NCBI GenBank assembly: GCA_029204225.1
Contig: MU831937.1
Span: 31,802 to 95,801 of the forward strand
DNA from: Diphasiastrum complanatum
Taxonomy: Eukaryota > Streptophyta > Lycopodiopsida > Lycopodiales > Lycopodiaceae
Reading direction: 5' to 3'
Length of the DNA stretch: 64,000 nt
Shown: positions 22,000 to 33,800 of the stretch, piece after piece
How the letters are laid out: the number at the start of each line of letters is the position of its first letter
Position numbering within the stretch: position 1 is the first letter of the stretch
Position numbers and translations under genes: made by a program
Notes under the pieces: generated by a model
Databases searched by the model: none
Told to the model about the DNA's origin: nothing
What the model saw: the letters and a program-made list of their open reading frames with translations, nothing else

Positions 22000-24900
22000 G
22001 CAACATCGGTGATGTCTTTTTGCTTGGCACTTGGAAAAGCATGGATCTTCGATCGCTTCCGTAAAACCAGGTGCTTATTATCTGCAAACTTTTTTTTTTT
22101 TCAAAATTGGAAGTCTCTCAATTGGCAGCTACATTCCAACCTTCTTGAGAACTTTTTGCGAGTCTTGCTCGCCTTGTCATCGTGCCATTTGCTTTCTCTC
22201 GCTCGTCTTTCATCCCAAGGCTTCAAAAACTTGGAAGCAAATCTTACTTCCGAAATTGAGAGGCCCCATGTATTCTCTTATCTTCTCCACAAAGCCCATT
22301 TCTTGCTAGTCCTCCACCATGGTCACATAATGCGCCGACATGAAGGCCTTTCTGTAGTATAGCCTAGCCATCATTTCATGGTCTTCTTCCGACTGGAGGG
22401 CTACATTCGGGTTGATCTTAATGGGATCCAGGCCTCGATCCCAGAAACAATCTTGCTACATCAGAAAGGCCATAGATCTGCAATATTCGGCACTTTCTTG
22501 CACGCCAAGATCGGCACTTGTTTTGTACTTGTGCCCGAAGTCAAGTAACTGCAGCCTCAGATCATCCGCAAAGGTTCTCTCTGAAATTCTCGGAATGACT
22601 GGCTAGTTTACCAACTCCACTCATGGCTTTTCTACCGGCCATGCATTTAGTTGCATTTGAGTGGCATGTAGAAGGGATCCACTCGCTTCCATGTCGGTGC
22701 CTTCAGATACTCTTGGGGTTGCCTGCTATCCTTCAGGACTTTATTCCGCCACTCTGGTTATGGTTGTAGTGCTGCGATGATCTCGGCCCTGGTGGAGTAT
22801 TGACTTTGATCTACGTCATCTTTGCCTCCCCTCATGTTGGGAGGGTATTTCCTCTCAAACTTTTCTGACTCTCTTGTGTCAGCCAATTTGCCTCTAGGCC
22901 TAGTAGGGGAAGTTGTCCTACGCGGATGGAATGGCCTCACCAGATAATCATCTAGGGCCTCGATGCCCGTTTCTTTTTCTTTGGCTTTCTTGCTTGTCGA
23001 TGGCTCAACTGCGCCCGTATCTTGTCTGGGCAAGAACCTTCTTGTCTCTGGTTGATCTACCAAGAAGTCATCATCACGTCCCATGTCGGTGTTAGTTTCT
23101 GGAAGGTCAGGGATGGAATGATCTGGAGAGAGGGGTGCAGGAACGACAGGTTTCGAACGGGGTGGGTTTAACAAATTATACGCCGCACCGAGGGAGTGGA
23201 GTTGTTGGAGGAACTCATCCCGTCGGGCCTTGTATGTGTCAGCTGGACCTTTTGATGGGCCCATTATTTTGCTAGGAGTTGATGGAGAGAGGGAAGATGA
23301 AAGAATCGGGTAAGTTGGAATAAATGTTTTGGAAAATTTAAATGCAGAGTAGGAGGAGGGATTAAAGGTGGGAGGGGGTCGGGAAAAAGTTCTGGAAGCA
23401 GCATCGGCTCTCTGGCCACCCGATCCTGAACTATCGTCTGAAGATTGGGTTTGCCTGTCCTGATTTTCTGCTCCATCATTTCCATCATCGTCCCCTGGCT
23501 TCATTGATTGAGTGCCTAGTTGGGCCTTGCACGTCGTGTCACATAGTTGGTTCACCTTGTCCAAGACTTGCTGTAGGGTCTTCGTGGTATCTTCCAGCTG
23601 CTTCTGGGTTTCCAGGATGATCTTTTCTTGCTTGGCCACAATGTTTTCAAAATATTTCTTTTTGGCCTCTCGTTCTTGGATTTGCCTTACATATTTTTCG
23701 ATCCAGATGGCTGAGGCCTGTGGGGCCTGGAATTGAATATCCTCGGGCTTGACTAGAGGAGCATCGACTGTCATTGCACCCGATGATCCATCTCGTACTT
23801 GGTCGATTTGGACCATTTGATGCTTCAGTTGCTGCTGTACCTCTTCCTGAGTGGTCTTCTACCCGGCCATCATGGATTTGATTTCCACTGTCTCTCTTTC
23901 TTTTTCTTTGGCCAGCCTCTGATAATGTGTAGTTTCATGGTCTTGATGCTGGACCTTGCTCTCGAGCATTTGATATTGGCTAACCAACCAATGCATATGA
24001 TAGCTCATTTCGGATAGGCCGATCATTGAGCATTTGGCTGCTTCGGTGAGCTTATTAGGGTTAGTGAGGGTTGGGCACTGATCTGAAGTGTGGGAAGGTG
24101 AGGCTAAACTAAAAAATAAACGTGGTGTTAGAGCTGAAGATGGAGGTGGAGGTGGAGGTAGCGGAGGAATGATGTTACTAACTGTTGTGGTGGTGGTGGT
24201 GGTTAGTGGAGGGGTCAAACTTCTCTCTGGCTGCTTCTCCTTCTCTGGCTCGTCGTCGCTTATTTCCATCAGGTCCGCAGCATCAAAATATTGCGATGTG
24301 TCCAATGTGTGGACTTGATGGGCCTGTGGTTGTTGGACCGCTTCGGTGACCTGGGAAATGGATATCCCCACTCCTCACCCCCTCCAAAACTTGTGCCGGT
24401 GGTGATGTTGGTGCGTTGGTGTAGTAATCAGTGTGGGTGGGGTGGTGACTTGATCTGGCTGACCGATGACTTGAGATATTGTCATGTCAGGTGCTGGTGT
24501 AGAGGTAGTTGCTCCATCACCCTATCGATGACATGTGAGGGTGATGAGTGTTGTTGTGAGGCCGTGGATGAGCTTCCATCATTTGAGGTGGAACCATCTG
24601 AAACTGATCCCACTGGTGATGTGCTTCTAGCTTGAAACTTCTTTTGCATCCTTTGTTGCCTTGTGTCTGGCAACTGGGCCTTGGAGGTCGGCCTCTTGCA
24701 CTCCGAGGTTGCAGCTGCTTGTGGTCCGGTTGTGGGCTTCTTTCCTTCTGTACCAGAAGGAGAATACTGGTGTTTACTCATTTAGCCTGGGATCCCGATG
24801 GTGAAGTGGCTCTTGATCATGTACACTTGGACTTTGTTGACTCAATGGGAATTTCCCATGCCTTGTCCGCAAGCTGCTAGTGTTGTTGAAGCTTTGGCCC

Positions 24901-25565
24901 GTTCTGGACTTGGTGGAGGGTGATATCTGTCAAGAGATATCCGAGTATTGTTATCGGCTGCTTGTTCTTAATGCACTCATGAAGGCAGTTCAAAACAAAT
25001 TGTGCCCAATCATAGAGGTTCTGGGCATGTAGTCGTGAATCTGCCATCATGTGAAACAGGGACATGGGTACCCTCTACAACTTGGTTCTTGGTCGTTGTG
25101 TGCACTTTTCAAGTGCGCACATGCTGCTTGTGGTTGTGGGTCATTGATTGCTTTGAATCGATACCCGTCCTTGTTTTCCCACTTGGCCACGGATGGGTCA
25201 ATGAATTTGAAATATGTTGTCTGCTCAATTTTTTTAAGTGTCCTGGTGATAGCATTGGGTCCTCTTGGGAACCCAAAAGGTTGCAAGTCGGCCGGTGCAA
25301 ATGATATGTTGTAAACATAGTTTTTCACAAGAGGAACTATTAGCTGGCACGACCTTGTTGTAGCATTGTAGTTGGCATATATCATATGCACGAGGTACGG
25401 GCTTTGATACCCCATCAGGACTGGCATCTGGAACTCAATGGCTTGAAAGAAGGATGCTGCATGTTGGTACCAGTGTTGCATTTCAGTAATATCCAATTTG
25501 GACAATTGGATGTCGAGCTTATTGGCATCAGGGTCATCAGAACTGGAGGCAGGGTTGGTAGACAT
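22000..25565 (-). pseudogene. long accessory coding region of element F
   Basis: Starting at 25565 (MSTNPASSSDD), frames continue in pieces: 25565-25047, 25065-24877, 24781-24482, 24371-23859, 23816-22758, with weak continuation to about 22000. Together they could have encoded 900-1100 residues. The N-terminal part is globular (with GYQSPYLVHMIYANYNATTR and TTYFKFIDPSVAKWENKDG), the middle is low-complexity Ser/Pro/Thr, and then there is a coiled coil (KKKYFENIVAKQEKIILETQ near 23650) and an acidic/basic tail. I recognise no enzyme domain. Its place after integrase matches the extra ORF of Athila-type elements. Some breaks may be stops or frameshifts from decay. The antisense plus-strand ORFs here are shadows. 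Confidence 0.6.
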
Positions 25566-25599
25566 GATGAAATAATTGGGAAATAAGAATCTGGAAAAA

Positions 25600-25840
25600 G
25601 GGTGTCAGTTGAGATGTGAGCGGAGGGTGTCGATTGAGATGTGAGCGGATGGCATCAACTGAGATGTGAGTGGTGGAGATGTGAGCGGAGGGCGCCGGTT
25701 GAGATTGTGAGCGGAGGGCGTCAGTTGAGATGTGAGTGGATGGCGTCGGTTGAGATGTGAGCAGAGGGCATCGGCTGAGTTGTAAGCGGAGGGCGTCGGC
25801 TGAGATGTGAGCGGAGGGCGTCGGTTGAGATGTAATGGAA
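25600..25840 (-). repeat. second minisatellite block of element F
   Basis: Variant units, plus strand TTGAGATGTGAGCGGAGGGC at about 25-27 bp spacing, just upstream (in F sense) of the accessory ORF start at 25565. Confidence 0.9.
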
Positions 25841-26459
25841 AGGAATGGTCTGTGAGGAACTGAGGTTGGGAAGGAAGGTGTGTGAAAGTGGAGGTGTTGT
25901 GGATAGAAGGGTATGGAGGATGTGTGGTAAACGAAGTATGATGTGAACAATGGAAGGTAGAAGTTTCAAAAAAAAAGATGTCGGTATATGTTTGTGACTA
26001 AGTGGAAAGAATCAAGATATTGGGAGATGTAAAGGAAGTAGCTTTTGGTGAAAATGGGTGTTTGGAGATGATGAAAGAAAAGTGTGTATGATTAAAAGGT
26101 GATACTCAATATTGTAATGGAAGCATATGGAATGCTTGCATGACACTACCCCTCAGCATGCGAAATGTTTCAAATGCTTTGTTCTCCACTGGCGATATAA
26201 GGTTTGGAGACTGTTTGTGATGGCGTTCTCAATGGGAAACACACTAGGATGGCTGATATTGGGTGGAGATGGTGTGGAAGCAACCACTGATGCACAGAAC
26301 GAGAGAGCGCCAGGATCGTGTAGGAGAGCTAGAAATTGCCAGTAGATCGTCGCCAGAGAGCTCCAAAGTTCGCACTTCGTTGAGGTGCGAATGGCATCGA
26401 GGGGATGGCATTTATGGACAACGTCGGCTGGGTTCAGACATGATGGGACGTGTCTGTTC

Positions 26460-26830
26460 GTTGGATTTTGAATGAGAAGTGTCAGTCGAGATTTGATGGA
26501 GTCACGTCGGTCGAAATCTGAGAGAATCGCGTCGGTCGAAATCTGAGAGAGTCGCGTCGGTCGAGATCTGAGAGAGTCGCGTCGATCAAGATCTGATAAA
26601 AATCCATTGGTTGAGATCTGAGCAGATCCCGTCGGTTGAGATTTGAGCGGATCTTGTCGGTAGAAGATTTGAGTAGATCCCGTCGGTTGAGATTTGAGTG
26701 GATCCCGTCAGTTGAGATTTGAGCGGATCCCGTCGGTTGAGATTTGAGTGGATTCCATCGGTTGAGATTTGAGCGGATCCTGTCGGTTGAGATTTGAATG
26801 GATCCTGTCGGTTGAGATTTGACAAAATCC
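26460..26830 (-). repeat. minisatellite of element F, between integrase and accessory ORF
   Basis: Plus strand shows about 13 units of GGTTGAGATTTGAGCGGATC type, about 26-28 bp. In the sense of F (minus) this is the AAATCTCAACCG core also seen in the D leader at 17150-17545. Confidence 0.92.
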
Positions 26831-27215
26831 CAATATGAAGGAATGGATCATGTGATGCAAGTAAAGAACTTCAAGGGAAAAATATGACTGTGGCCCAGAG
26901 TAGAAGTTCTTATGAAAAGAATGTATCCCCAGGAATGCTTGTATGCCTGAGATACCAGTTAGACAGAGATGAGGTGGCTACAATGTGAGAATCATTTCCG
27001 ATGGTGTAGCCTATCATTTGTTGATCTAGAACATCCATGACCCATGAGTATGTACAAGAAGAAGAGAATGCATAGAAAGTACATAAGTAATGGTATGAAG
27101 TATAAACAAGGAACGAGGTGAAAAATAGGCATGCAAAACTAGAACTACAAGCAAGAACATAAGAAAAATAGAAAGAAAGAATAAAAAAATTAAAATATAT
27201 ACTAGGGAAAAGATG

Positions 27216-28450
27216 TTAATTTGGGTCAACAAAAAACAACTCTTCGTAATACCGCCTTAGACGACCACCATTTACGACAGTGTCTAGGAGGATTTCGTCA
27301 GGTGTTTGCAACTGGACTGCACCATTAGGAAATATTTTATTAATAACATACGGCCCCTCACTTCTGAATTTCAATTTGTCGGGGTGCTTCTTGGATGTAA
27401 AAAAGCACCTGGTCACCTAAATGTAGATCTTTATTGCGTAGGTGATGGTCATGCCACGCCTTTTCGCGTCGTTTGTTAACCAGTTGTGTGTGGTAAGATA
27501 TAAGTCTTGTCTCGCATAACTGGGTTGACGTAAATAGCCTGGTTTTGAGTTGTTGTTCGATTGCAGCTTTTTCACAGAGATATGTTGAAAAAGCTTCCAT
27601 GACTCGTAATGATGGGACTAAAAATTCTACTGGCATTACCACCTCTTGACCATATACTAAGTGGAAAGGGGTAACCCACCCAGTGGCTTTCTTCGGGGTG
27701 GTGCGGTAAGCCCAAACAGTTGAGAAAAGTTTTGTTTCCCAATCAGAGCGACTGGTTTTAACTATCTTGGTCAAAATTTTACATATCGTCTTGTTAGTTG
27801 GTTCAGCCTGGCCATTACATCTAGGGTAGTACGGTGTACTTTTTCTATGAACAACAAGGTGATGGCGTAGGAGGTTATCAATGACAACATTTAAAAAATG
27901 TGTGTCGCGATCACTAACTAGCTCAATGGGACGCAAAAACTCATCTCGAAACTCATTGTATTGCCGTTGTTTCACTTTTGGTTCTGGGTAATCTTTTGGT
28001 AATGTGGAAGCCTTCAAGTGGCTTCCCTGGGGGTCAGCTGATTTTCCATAGTTTTGATGTTGTTCTTGTTGTTGGCGTTGTGCTCTAGTGAGAACTCTAA
28101 CAGGTTTGGATGAGATATGACGTGCTGAAAGAATCTTGTTAGGTTGTTTAGGACAGTCCTTGAAACTGTGTTTACGGACACAGTCGGGACATTCCACATA
28201 GTATTGGTTTTTAACTTTACAATCAACCATGAAATGTCCCGTTTCACCACAAATAGAGTAGCGGTTTCTCATTGGGCCTGTGGCAATAGCATAACCATCT
28301 TGGATGGCTAGTTGTGCTGGATTTTCTGGTGGTGTTGAATACTCATCTTGTTTGCACGAGCATGAGTTGTCGGTTTGATAATGTTGAGAACTAACAGATG
28401 GAAGTGTTGTACCTTGATGATAGGACTGATCGTAGGAGTTTTCAACAAGT
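27216..28450 (-). pseudogene. Gag zinc-knuckle fused to integrase (element F)
   Basis: An open frame of 304 codons (28272-27358) joins a gag knuckle (YSICGETGHFMVDC, then ECPDCVRKHSFKDCPKQPNK) directly to the integrase core: ELVSDRDTHFLN, PYYPRCNGQAEPTNKTICKIL, WAYRTTPKKATG and LVYGQEVVMPVEF. Protease, RT, RNase H and the integrase zinc finger are missing, so an internal deletion of more than 2 kb kept the reading frame. The integrase C-terminal region continues in another frame (27416-27216, with EGPYVINKIFPNGAVQL), after a frameshift near 27400. Of the D,D,E triad only the second D (SDRDTHF) and the E region are present. Function as an integrase is unlikely. Confidence 0.85.
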
Positions 28451-29120
28451 GTAAGAAAATATGCAAGATCTACACCACTATTCCAGCCTATTTAGTTTAC
28501 TTGAGTGCTGATTTCTACCTTATTCCACAAACAAGAAATGAATCCTAATCCGCAACTAAGCAAGAAACAAGGAAACAAGAAACTAGTTAATCCACAATGC
28601 AAGAAAATCAAGCATGCTCATAGAAACTTCACTCAAGAACATTGCCATGAACAAGGAGCTTAGAAATTATCAAGAACTCATGGAAGATATTCTTTTTTTG
28701 CTCAAGAGAACTTAACAATACATTCAAAGCTCCCTCACAAGAGAGGAGAGCCCTGAAATAATCAAAAAGGCTGCCCATGTGGAGCCCAAGTGGCAATTCT
28801 ACCAAATTAGAAACTACATATGGAATTTGCCCTTCCACTAAAGGTCACCATCAAAAGGTGGCTCACTCTAACTAATTTAAGGGAGTTTTACATTTATTTA
28901 CAAAGCCTAGGAAATATGACTAGCTCCTACATGGTCGTTCCTTCTCTGGGATACACCATGTAGGCTCACATAGATATTTCACTGTCATCCTAGCTAGTAA
29001 TTTCTCAGCTCTCAGCTTCTTCTGTTATCCTCCTTCTGAGACCTCCTCGGTCATGGGTGGGAGGTATTCTGTGTCTTCGGCTTGGCTCGGCATCTGGGGA
29101 TTCTCTGGAATCTGCTAACA
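28445..29120 (-). repeat. 5' LTR of element F, 3'-truncated
   Basis: Minus strand starts TGTTAGCAGATTCC at 29120 and aligns with the D LTR (GAGTGAGCCACCTT block, the CTAAATAGGCTGG block and GTGTAGATCTTGCATAT at the inner end). It is cut off about two thirds through. Confidence 0.75.
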
Positions 29121-29492
29121 AGAGGACATAGTCCTCCCAAAAATTTGTACCTGCCAAGAATCCAGAGATGAACCCGTCAATGACAGATACAAGTGATAAG
29201 AAAGAAGACACTTGGGAAGCACTCAAGCATGCAAGTTGTGAAGATGCTAGGAGCTCTCCAAATTTTGAAAATGTCAACCAATTGCAGCAATAAGACATTC
29301 TGGTTAAATTGCGGCAATTTGTGAAAAACACTTTTTGTGATAAAGACTGGCGACAATAAGCACTTGGTTTTATGTAAGCGAACGAGGATCTACGCTTTTC
29401 CAAGTGCCGATTGAAGACGCCAATGCAGAAGCGAAGTGACATCATCCAATATGAGTTGCAGTGGGTCCTGTAACACATTAGGGGTGGGATGA
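29121..29492 (+). other. 3' internal end of element D with polypurine tract
   Basis: Lies between F and the right D LTR and ends in ATTAGGGGTGGGATGA before TGTTGGCT. It aligns with the reverse complement of 21968-22340 in F (blocks AATAAGCAC-TGGTTTTA, CTTTTCCAAGTGCC and GCAGTGGGTCCTG). Confidence 0.7.
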
Positions 29493-30643
29493 TGTTGGCT
29501 GATTCTAACAAATCCCCAAGATACTCGGATAGAGCTACCCAAGAGCACCTCTCACCTGAGATCGAGGAGGTCTCTGAGAAGACGAGATGAATGAAGACTG
29601 AGAGCGAGTATGAGAGTCGAGGAGTACTAGTAGTAATGACAAGCAAGAACTGTGTAAGCCTCGTGGTAAATCCTGAAAGATGGAATGACCATATAGGAAC
29701 TAGTATTTCTAGGCTAAAGTAATAAATGCAAGTAGATCTCTCTTATAGAAAGTAGAGTGAGCCACCTTCTGATGGTGACTTCTAGTGGAGAGCATTATTC
29801 CACTTGTAATTTGTGTAATGTGGAAATGCCACTAGGATGCCACCTAAGGAGCTCTCTTGCTTATTTAAGACTCCCTCTTTGTGAAGAGGAGCTTTTTGTG
29901 ACATGTACCTACTCCATGCTGAAATGAGAAGAGCCTCCACGGGGTTTGGTGCATCCATTGAGCTCCTTGATTATGATTGTTTCTTGAGTGAATGCATTCA
30001 TGATCTTTCCCTTCCATCCTATGAGTGTGGTTGTGGATTGTAGAGTGGATTAGATTTCCTGCTTTCCTAGAGTGGACTAGTTTTCATTTCTTGTTTGTTA
30101 ATTAAGGTAGGAATCAGCATTCAAGTAAACTAAATAGGCTGGGTTTGTGGTGTAGGTCTTGCATATCTCCTTACATCCCTATTCTTGATGTTCTTGGGAT
30201 GTCCAAAATCAAAAGACTGGCTGGTTTCTTGATGGACTTCTAAAATGTTGTAGATTAATTTCTGGTTTCAACTTTGTGGACTAATCCAGGTGTAGCTCAG
30301 TTTAAGTAATGTGTAGGATCTGATTCAATTCATTTTTGAGTAGGTAGCTGTAGAAACTATTGAATGCTCATTTGGGCTGCATGCTGATCTGTAAATGAAT
30401 ATTCATGGCTTGCATCTCTGTTTGAATGTGAGTGCTTTCAAGAGAGAACGACCCTGAGTTGTCCTTTAATAGGTAGGACAAAATACTACCACGTTGTTCT
30501 ATTCTCTTCTGCCTGATTTTGGGCTTTCAACAAGAACGAATAACTTAAGCAAGAGCCCACTGCCTCTGTTGACAGGCAGAAGAAGAAGTAAGTAAAAGAA
30601 GTAAAAAACTAACAGATCCTCTGGAGCAGGGGATCTGTCAACA
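29493..30643 (+). repeat. 3' LTR of element D
   Basis: 1151 bp, TGTTGGCT...TGTCAACA, followed by CACAA (30644-30648), the right target duplication. Confidence 0.92.
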
Positions 30644-30648
30644 CACAA

Positions 30649-30791
30649 TGTCGCATTTTGTTCGTCTTTTTTTCGCCTGTGAGAATTTACATGTAAATCT
30701 GCAGACTGCGCGACAACGTGAGTAAACTTTGCAGCATGAATGGAGGTAGATTAAAAGGGGATTTAGGAGAGTATAAGAGATAAATCCAACA
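30649..30791 (-). repeat. 3' LTR of C, piece 2
   Basis: Continues the C LTR interrupted at 15468. On the minus strand it begins TGTTGGATTTATCTC immediately after the PPT. Confidence 0.92.
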
Positions 30792-30803
30792 CCCCCCCTT
30801 AAT
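30792..30803 (-). other. polypurine tract of element C
   Basis: Minus strand ATTAAGGGGGGG immediately before the LTR start TGTTGG; it would prime plus-strand DNA synthesis. Confidence 0.85.
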
Positions 30804-33800
30804 CTAAATCCGTGAATGCCTTGATCTTCAAACTAAGCAATGCACAAAATCTGTTGTGTGCATTAACACTTAATGCTTTTGTGAATACATCTGCAACCAT
30901 ATCATGCGTTCTGTAGTACGTTAAGTTTACCTCCTTGTTGAGAACCTTGCCCCTGATGTAGTGATATCTGATTTCAATTTGCTTACTCCTAGAGTGAAAT
31001 ATAGGGTTGGCCGATAAGGCAATAGCACTTTGATTATCACAAAATGAAATTTTAGGGCTGTATTGATACAGATTAATGTCTGACAGTAAATTCCTCAACC
31101 AAAATGTTTTCTTAATAGATTGAGAAGCATCAATGTATTCTGCTTCTGTAGAAAAAGCAATAGAGGTTTACTTACGATTATTCCATGAGATAGGACCGTC
31201 GTTGAAGAAGAATGTAAATCCAGATGTGGACTTACGATTGTCTACATCTCCTCCCCAGCTTGCATCAGAATATCCACTGAGCTAATGAAGATTGTCGTTG
31301 CTGACATCTCCATAGCAGATACGCTGGTCCATGGTAGCTCGAATATACCTCATGACTCTTATGAGAGCCTTGCAATGGGTGATGCTAGGATTAGCCATAT
31401 ATTGGCTGAGTGAGCTTACTGCAAAAGAGATATTTGGTCTTGTACAGACCATTGCATACATGAGAGATCCAAGTATCGATCGATAAAAATAGTCTCTCAT
31501 CTACTCCTCTTCCTGCTTGGTCTGGAGACATTGGTCCTTTGACAAATGCAGGTCTGGGTCCATTGGTGAGTGAGCTAATTTACAATTCATTAGATTGTAT
31601 ATGTTAAGAACATTGTGAAGATACCTTTGTTGAGTGATGTAAATCAGTCATTTTGCTTTATCTCTGTGGATTTGAATGCCCAAACAAAAATGAGCTTCGC
31701 CCATATCAGTCATGTCGAACTCTGAAAACAACATTTGCTTGGAATCCTTGACCAAATTGGTATTGTTGCTGAAGAGCAACGTATCCTCCACGTATAAGAT
31801 GATGGTAATGAAGGATTGTTGTACTGACTTGGAATAGACATTGCAATCAACAGTGCTTGATTTAAATTCTTTTTCGATGAGGAATTTGTTGATCCTCTGA
31901 AACCAAGCTCTGGCAAATTGTTTCAAGCCGTACAGTGCCTTGTGGAGTTTATAGACATGATTCTTCATATCTTCCAGAATGTATCCTTCGAGCTACATCA
32001 TATAGATACCTTCCTGTATAATTCCATTCAGATAAGTTGTTTGTACATCAAGTTGTGGAACTTCGAGGTCGGCAACTGTAGCATAAGACGGATCGACGAA
32101 TGTTTGACTATTGGATTGAAAGTCTTGTTGTAGTCGACGTTCGAGATCTGAGTGAATCCTCATGCTACTAGTGTTGCCTTCCTTCAGTCAATTGCTCTGT
32201 TGGCATTGTATTTGATCTTAAAGATCCATTTTCAATCAATGATACTGCAGCCAATAGGAGCTTCGACTAATGACCATGTATGGTTCTTGATCAGAGAGGA
32301 ATACTCTTTGTCCATAGCTTCTCTCCAGATATCGGAGTCTGGTTGGCTGAGTGCCTCTTCAACTGTAGTCGATTCTTGTATCAAGAGACATGCAGACTCA
32401 AGAGTATACCTTGTGGGCTATGTGCGCACTCGGCTTGATCTTCTGGGAGGATTCAACTGATGAACCACTCCTGGGACTTGTTGCTTGTCAACAGCAACGT
32501 CTTCGTTTGATTCGCTGTCACGAAGTGGGTCAACAATAGACATGCCTGAGCCAAAAGCTCGGACTGTCGTGTCAATGCAGGTGATTTCTCCTGGAGCAAT
32601 ATCCTTACCTTTGAGGTCAATGAACTGATCCTCAATAAAGACTGTATCTCGGCTATACAAGATTTGATGGGTATCAGGGTCATACAGCTTGTATGTATAA
32701 TCAGATGAAGTATATCCAATCAGGATGGTCTTGAGAACTTGGAAGTCTAATTTCTTCCTCATGTCTTTTGGGATCTGCGCGTAGGCAACACACCCAAACA
32801 CTCTTAGAGCCTGTCCACACCTCATGGGGTGTCTTTCTTAAGAGGGCCTTAGTCGAACATCTGCTCTGGATGTAAGCTGCAGTGGAGACAGCTTCAGCCT
32901 AGAATCTCTTGGGCAGTGATGCATGCGCTGGCATACATTTGGCTGATTCAACCAGGATACGGTTCTTCCTCTCAACTAAACCATTAGACTGAGGACTGTA
33001 AGGAGTGATGAATTGCTACTCAATGACTTGGCTTTGGCAGTACTCCTTAAACTCGATAGAGATACATTCTCCACCGTTGTCTGACCTTAGAGCCTTGATC
33101 GTCCGTCCAGTCTCCTTTTCTGTATGCTCCTTTAAAATTTTGAAGTAGTTGAAGGCTTCTGATTTCTTCTTTATAAAATACACCATAGTCCTTCTGGAAA
33201 ATTCATCAATAGAAGTTATCAAATAATTTTCATCCTTCAACGAAGGATTTTTCATCGGGCCACAAATGTCTGAATGTAGAATGTCTAACAATCCTCTAGC
33301 AATATGCTGATGGCTTGATTTAAATGGTTTCCTAGTCTGTTTACCAACTAAACAGTCTTGACAGACAGGTAACTCGACTTTATCACAAGGATAGTCGAGA
33401 TCAAGAATAATAGATTGTCTAGACATTTGTTGCACAGCAGCATGATTCAAGTGACCAAGTTTGTAATGCCAAAGTAAATTTTTATTTGCATGAATAGAAG
33501 TACTGAGTGCCTGACTAGAGGTAGAAAAGCAATGACTTAATTTATACAAGTATCCATGCCTCTTTTCAAGTGCTAGGATCTTGCCTATCCTATCAACTAC
33601 TAATCACATTTGAATTCTACTCTATATCCTAGATCTTTGATTCTGCTTACAAAGAGCAGATTCATAGATAAATTTGGTATATACAGGACTTTAGAGAGTA
33701 GCTTAGACTGATCATTTGCAAAGCTTAATCTTACAGTACCTTCACCTTTAATAGCTTGTGTGCTATTGTCGCCAAGATGAACAAATTTTTGGGTATTGTA

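Larger units (their letters stand above)
21893..29120 (-). mobile_element. element F, minus-strand relative of D lacking reverse transcriptase
   Basis: A D-like LTR in minus orientation runs from 29120 down to about 28445; its start (TGTTAGCAGATTCC) and middle align with the D LTRs. It passes directly into the C-terminal part of gag. Next come integrase, spacer minisatellites and a long accessory coding region. At 22340-21968 the minus strand matches the D 3' end (29130-29492), including the PPT-like block, then about 75 bp of a truncated 3' LTR. F thus lost its U5, primer site, most of gag, protease, RT and RNase H. I found no certain target duplication. Confidence 0.7.
15469..30643 (+). mobile_element. 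Ty3/gypsy (Athila/Tat-like) element D, 15.2 kb, nested in C
   Basis: The two flanking LTRs lie at 15469-16551 and 29493-30643, start TGTTGGCTGATT, end ...AACA and share a 5-bp target duplication CACAA. After the left LTR comes a degenerate tRNA-Asp-type primer site, then a leader with two kinds of tandem repeat, a broken gag (18314-19621) and unrecognised sequence. Before the right LTR is a PPT-like ATTAGGGGTGGGA. No plus-strand protease, RT or integrase remains. From 21893 to 29120 the element is occupied by a minus-strand relative (F). Confidence 0.88.

Noticed and set aside
22913-25586. Several plus-strand ORFs of 60-114 codons
   Set aside because: They are antisense shadows of the minus-strand accessory region of element F.
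29121-29125. AGAGG as target duplication of element F
   Set aside because: No matching pentamer found at the other F boundary, whose LTR is truncated.
29005-29646. 213-codon minus-strand ORF
   Set aside because: It spans the F LTR end, the D 3' internal end and the D LTR start, all non-coding; no domain.
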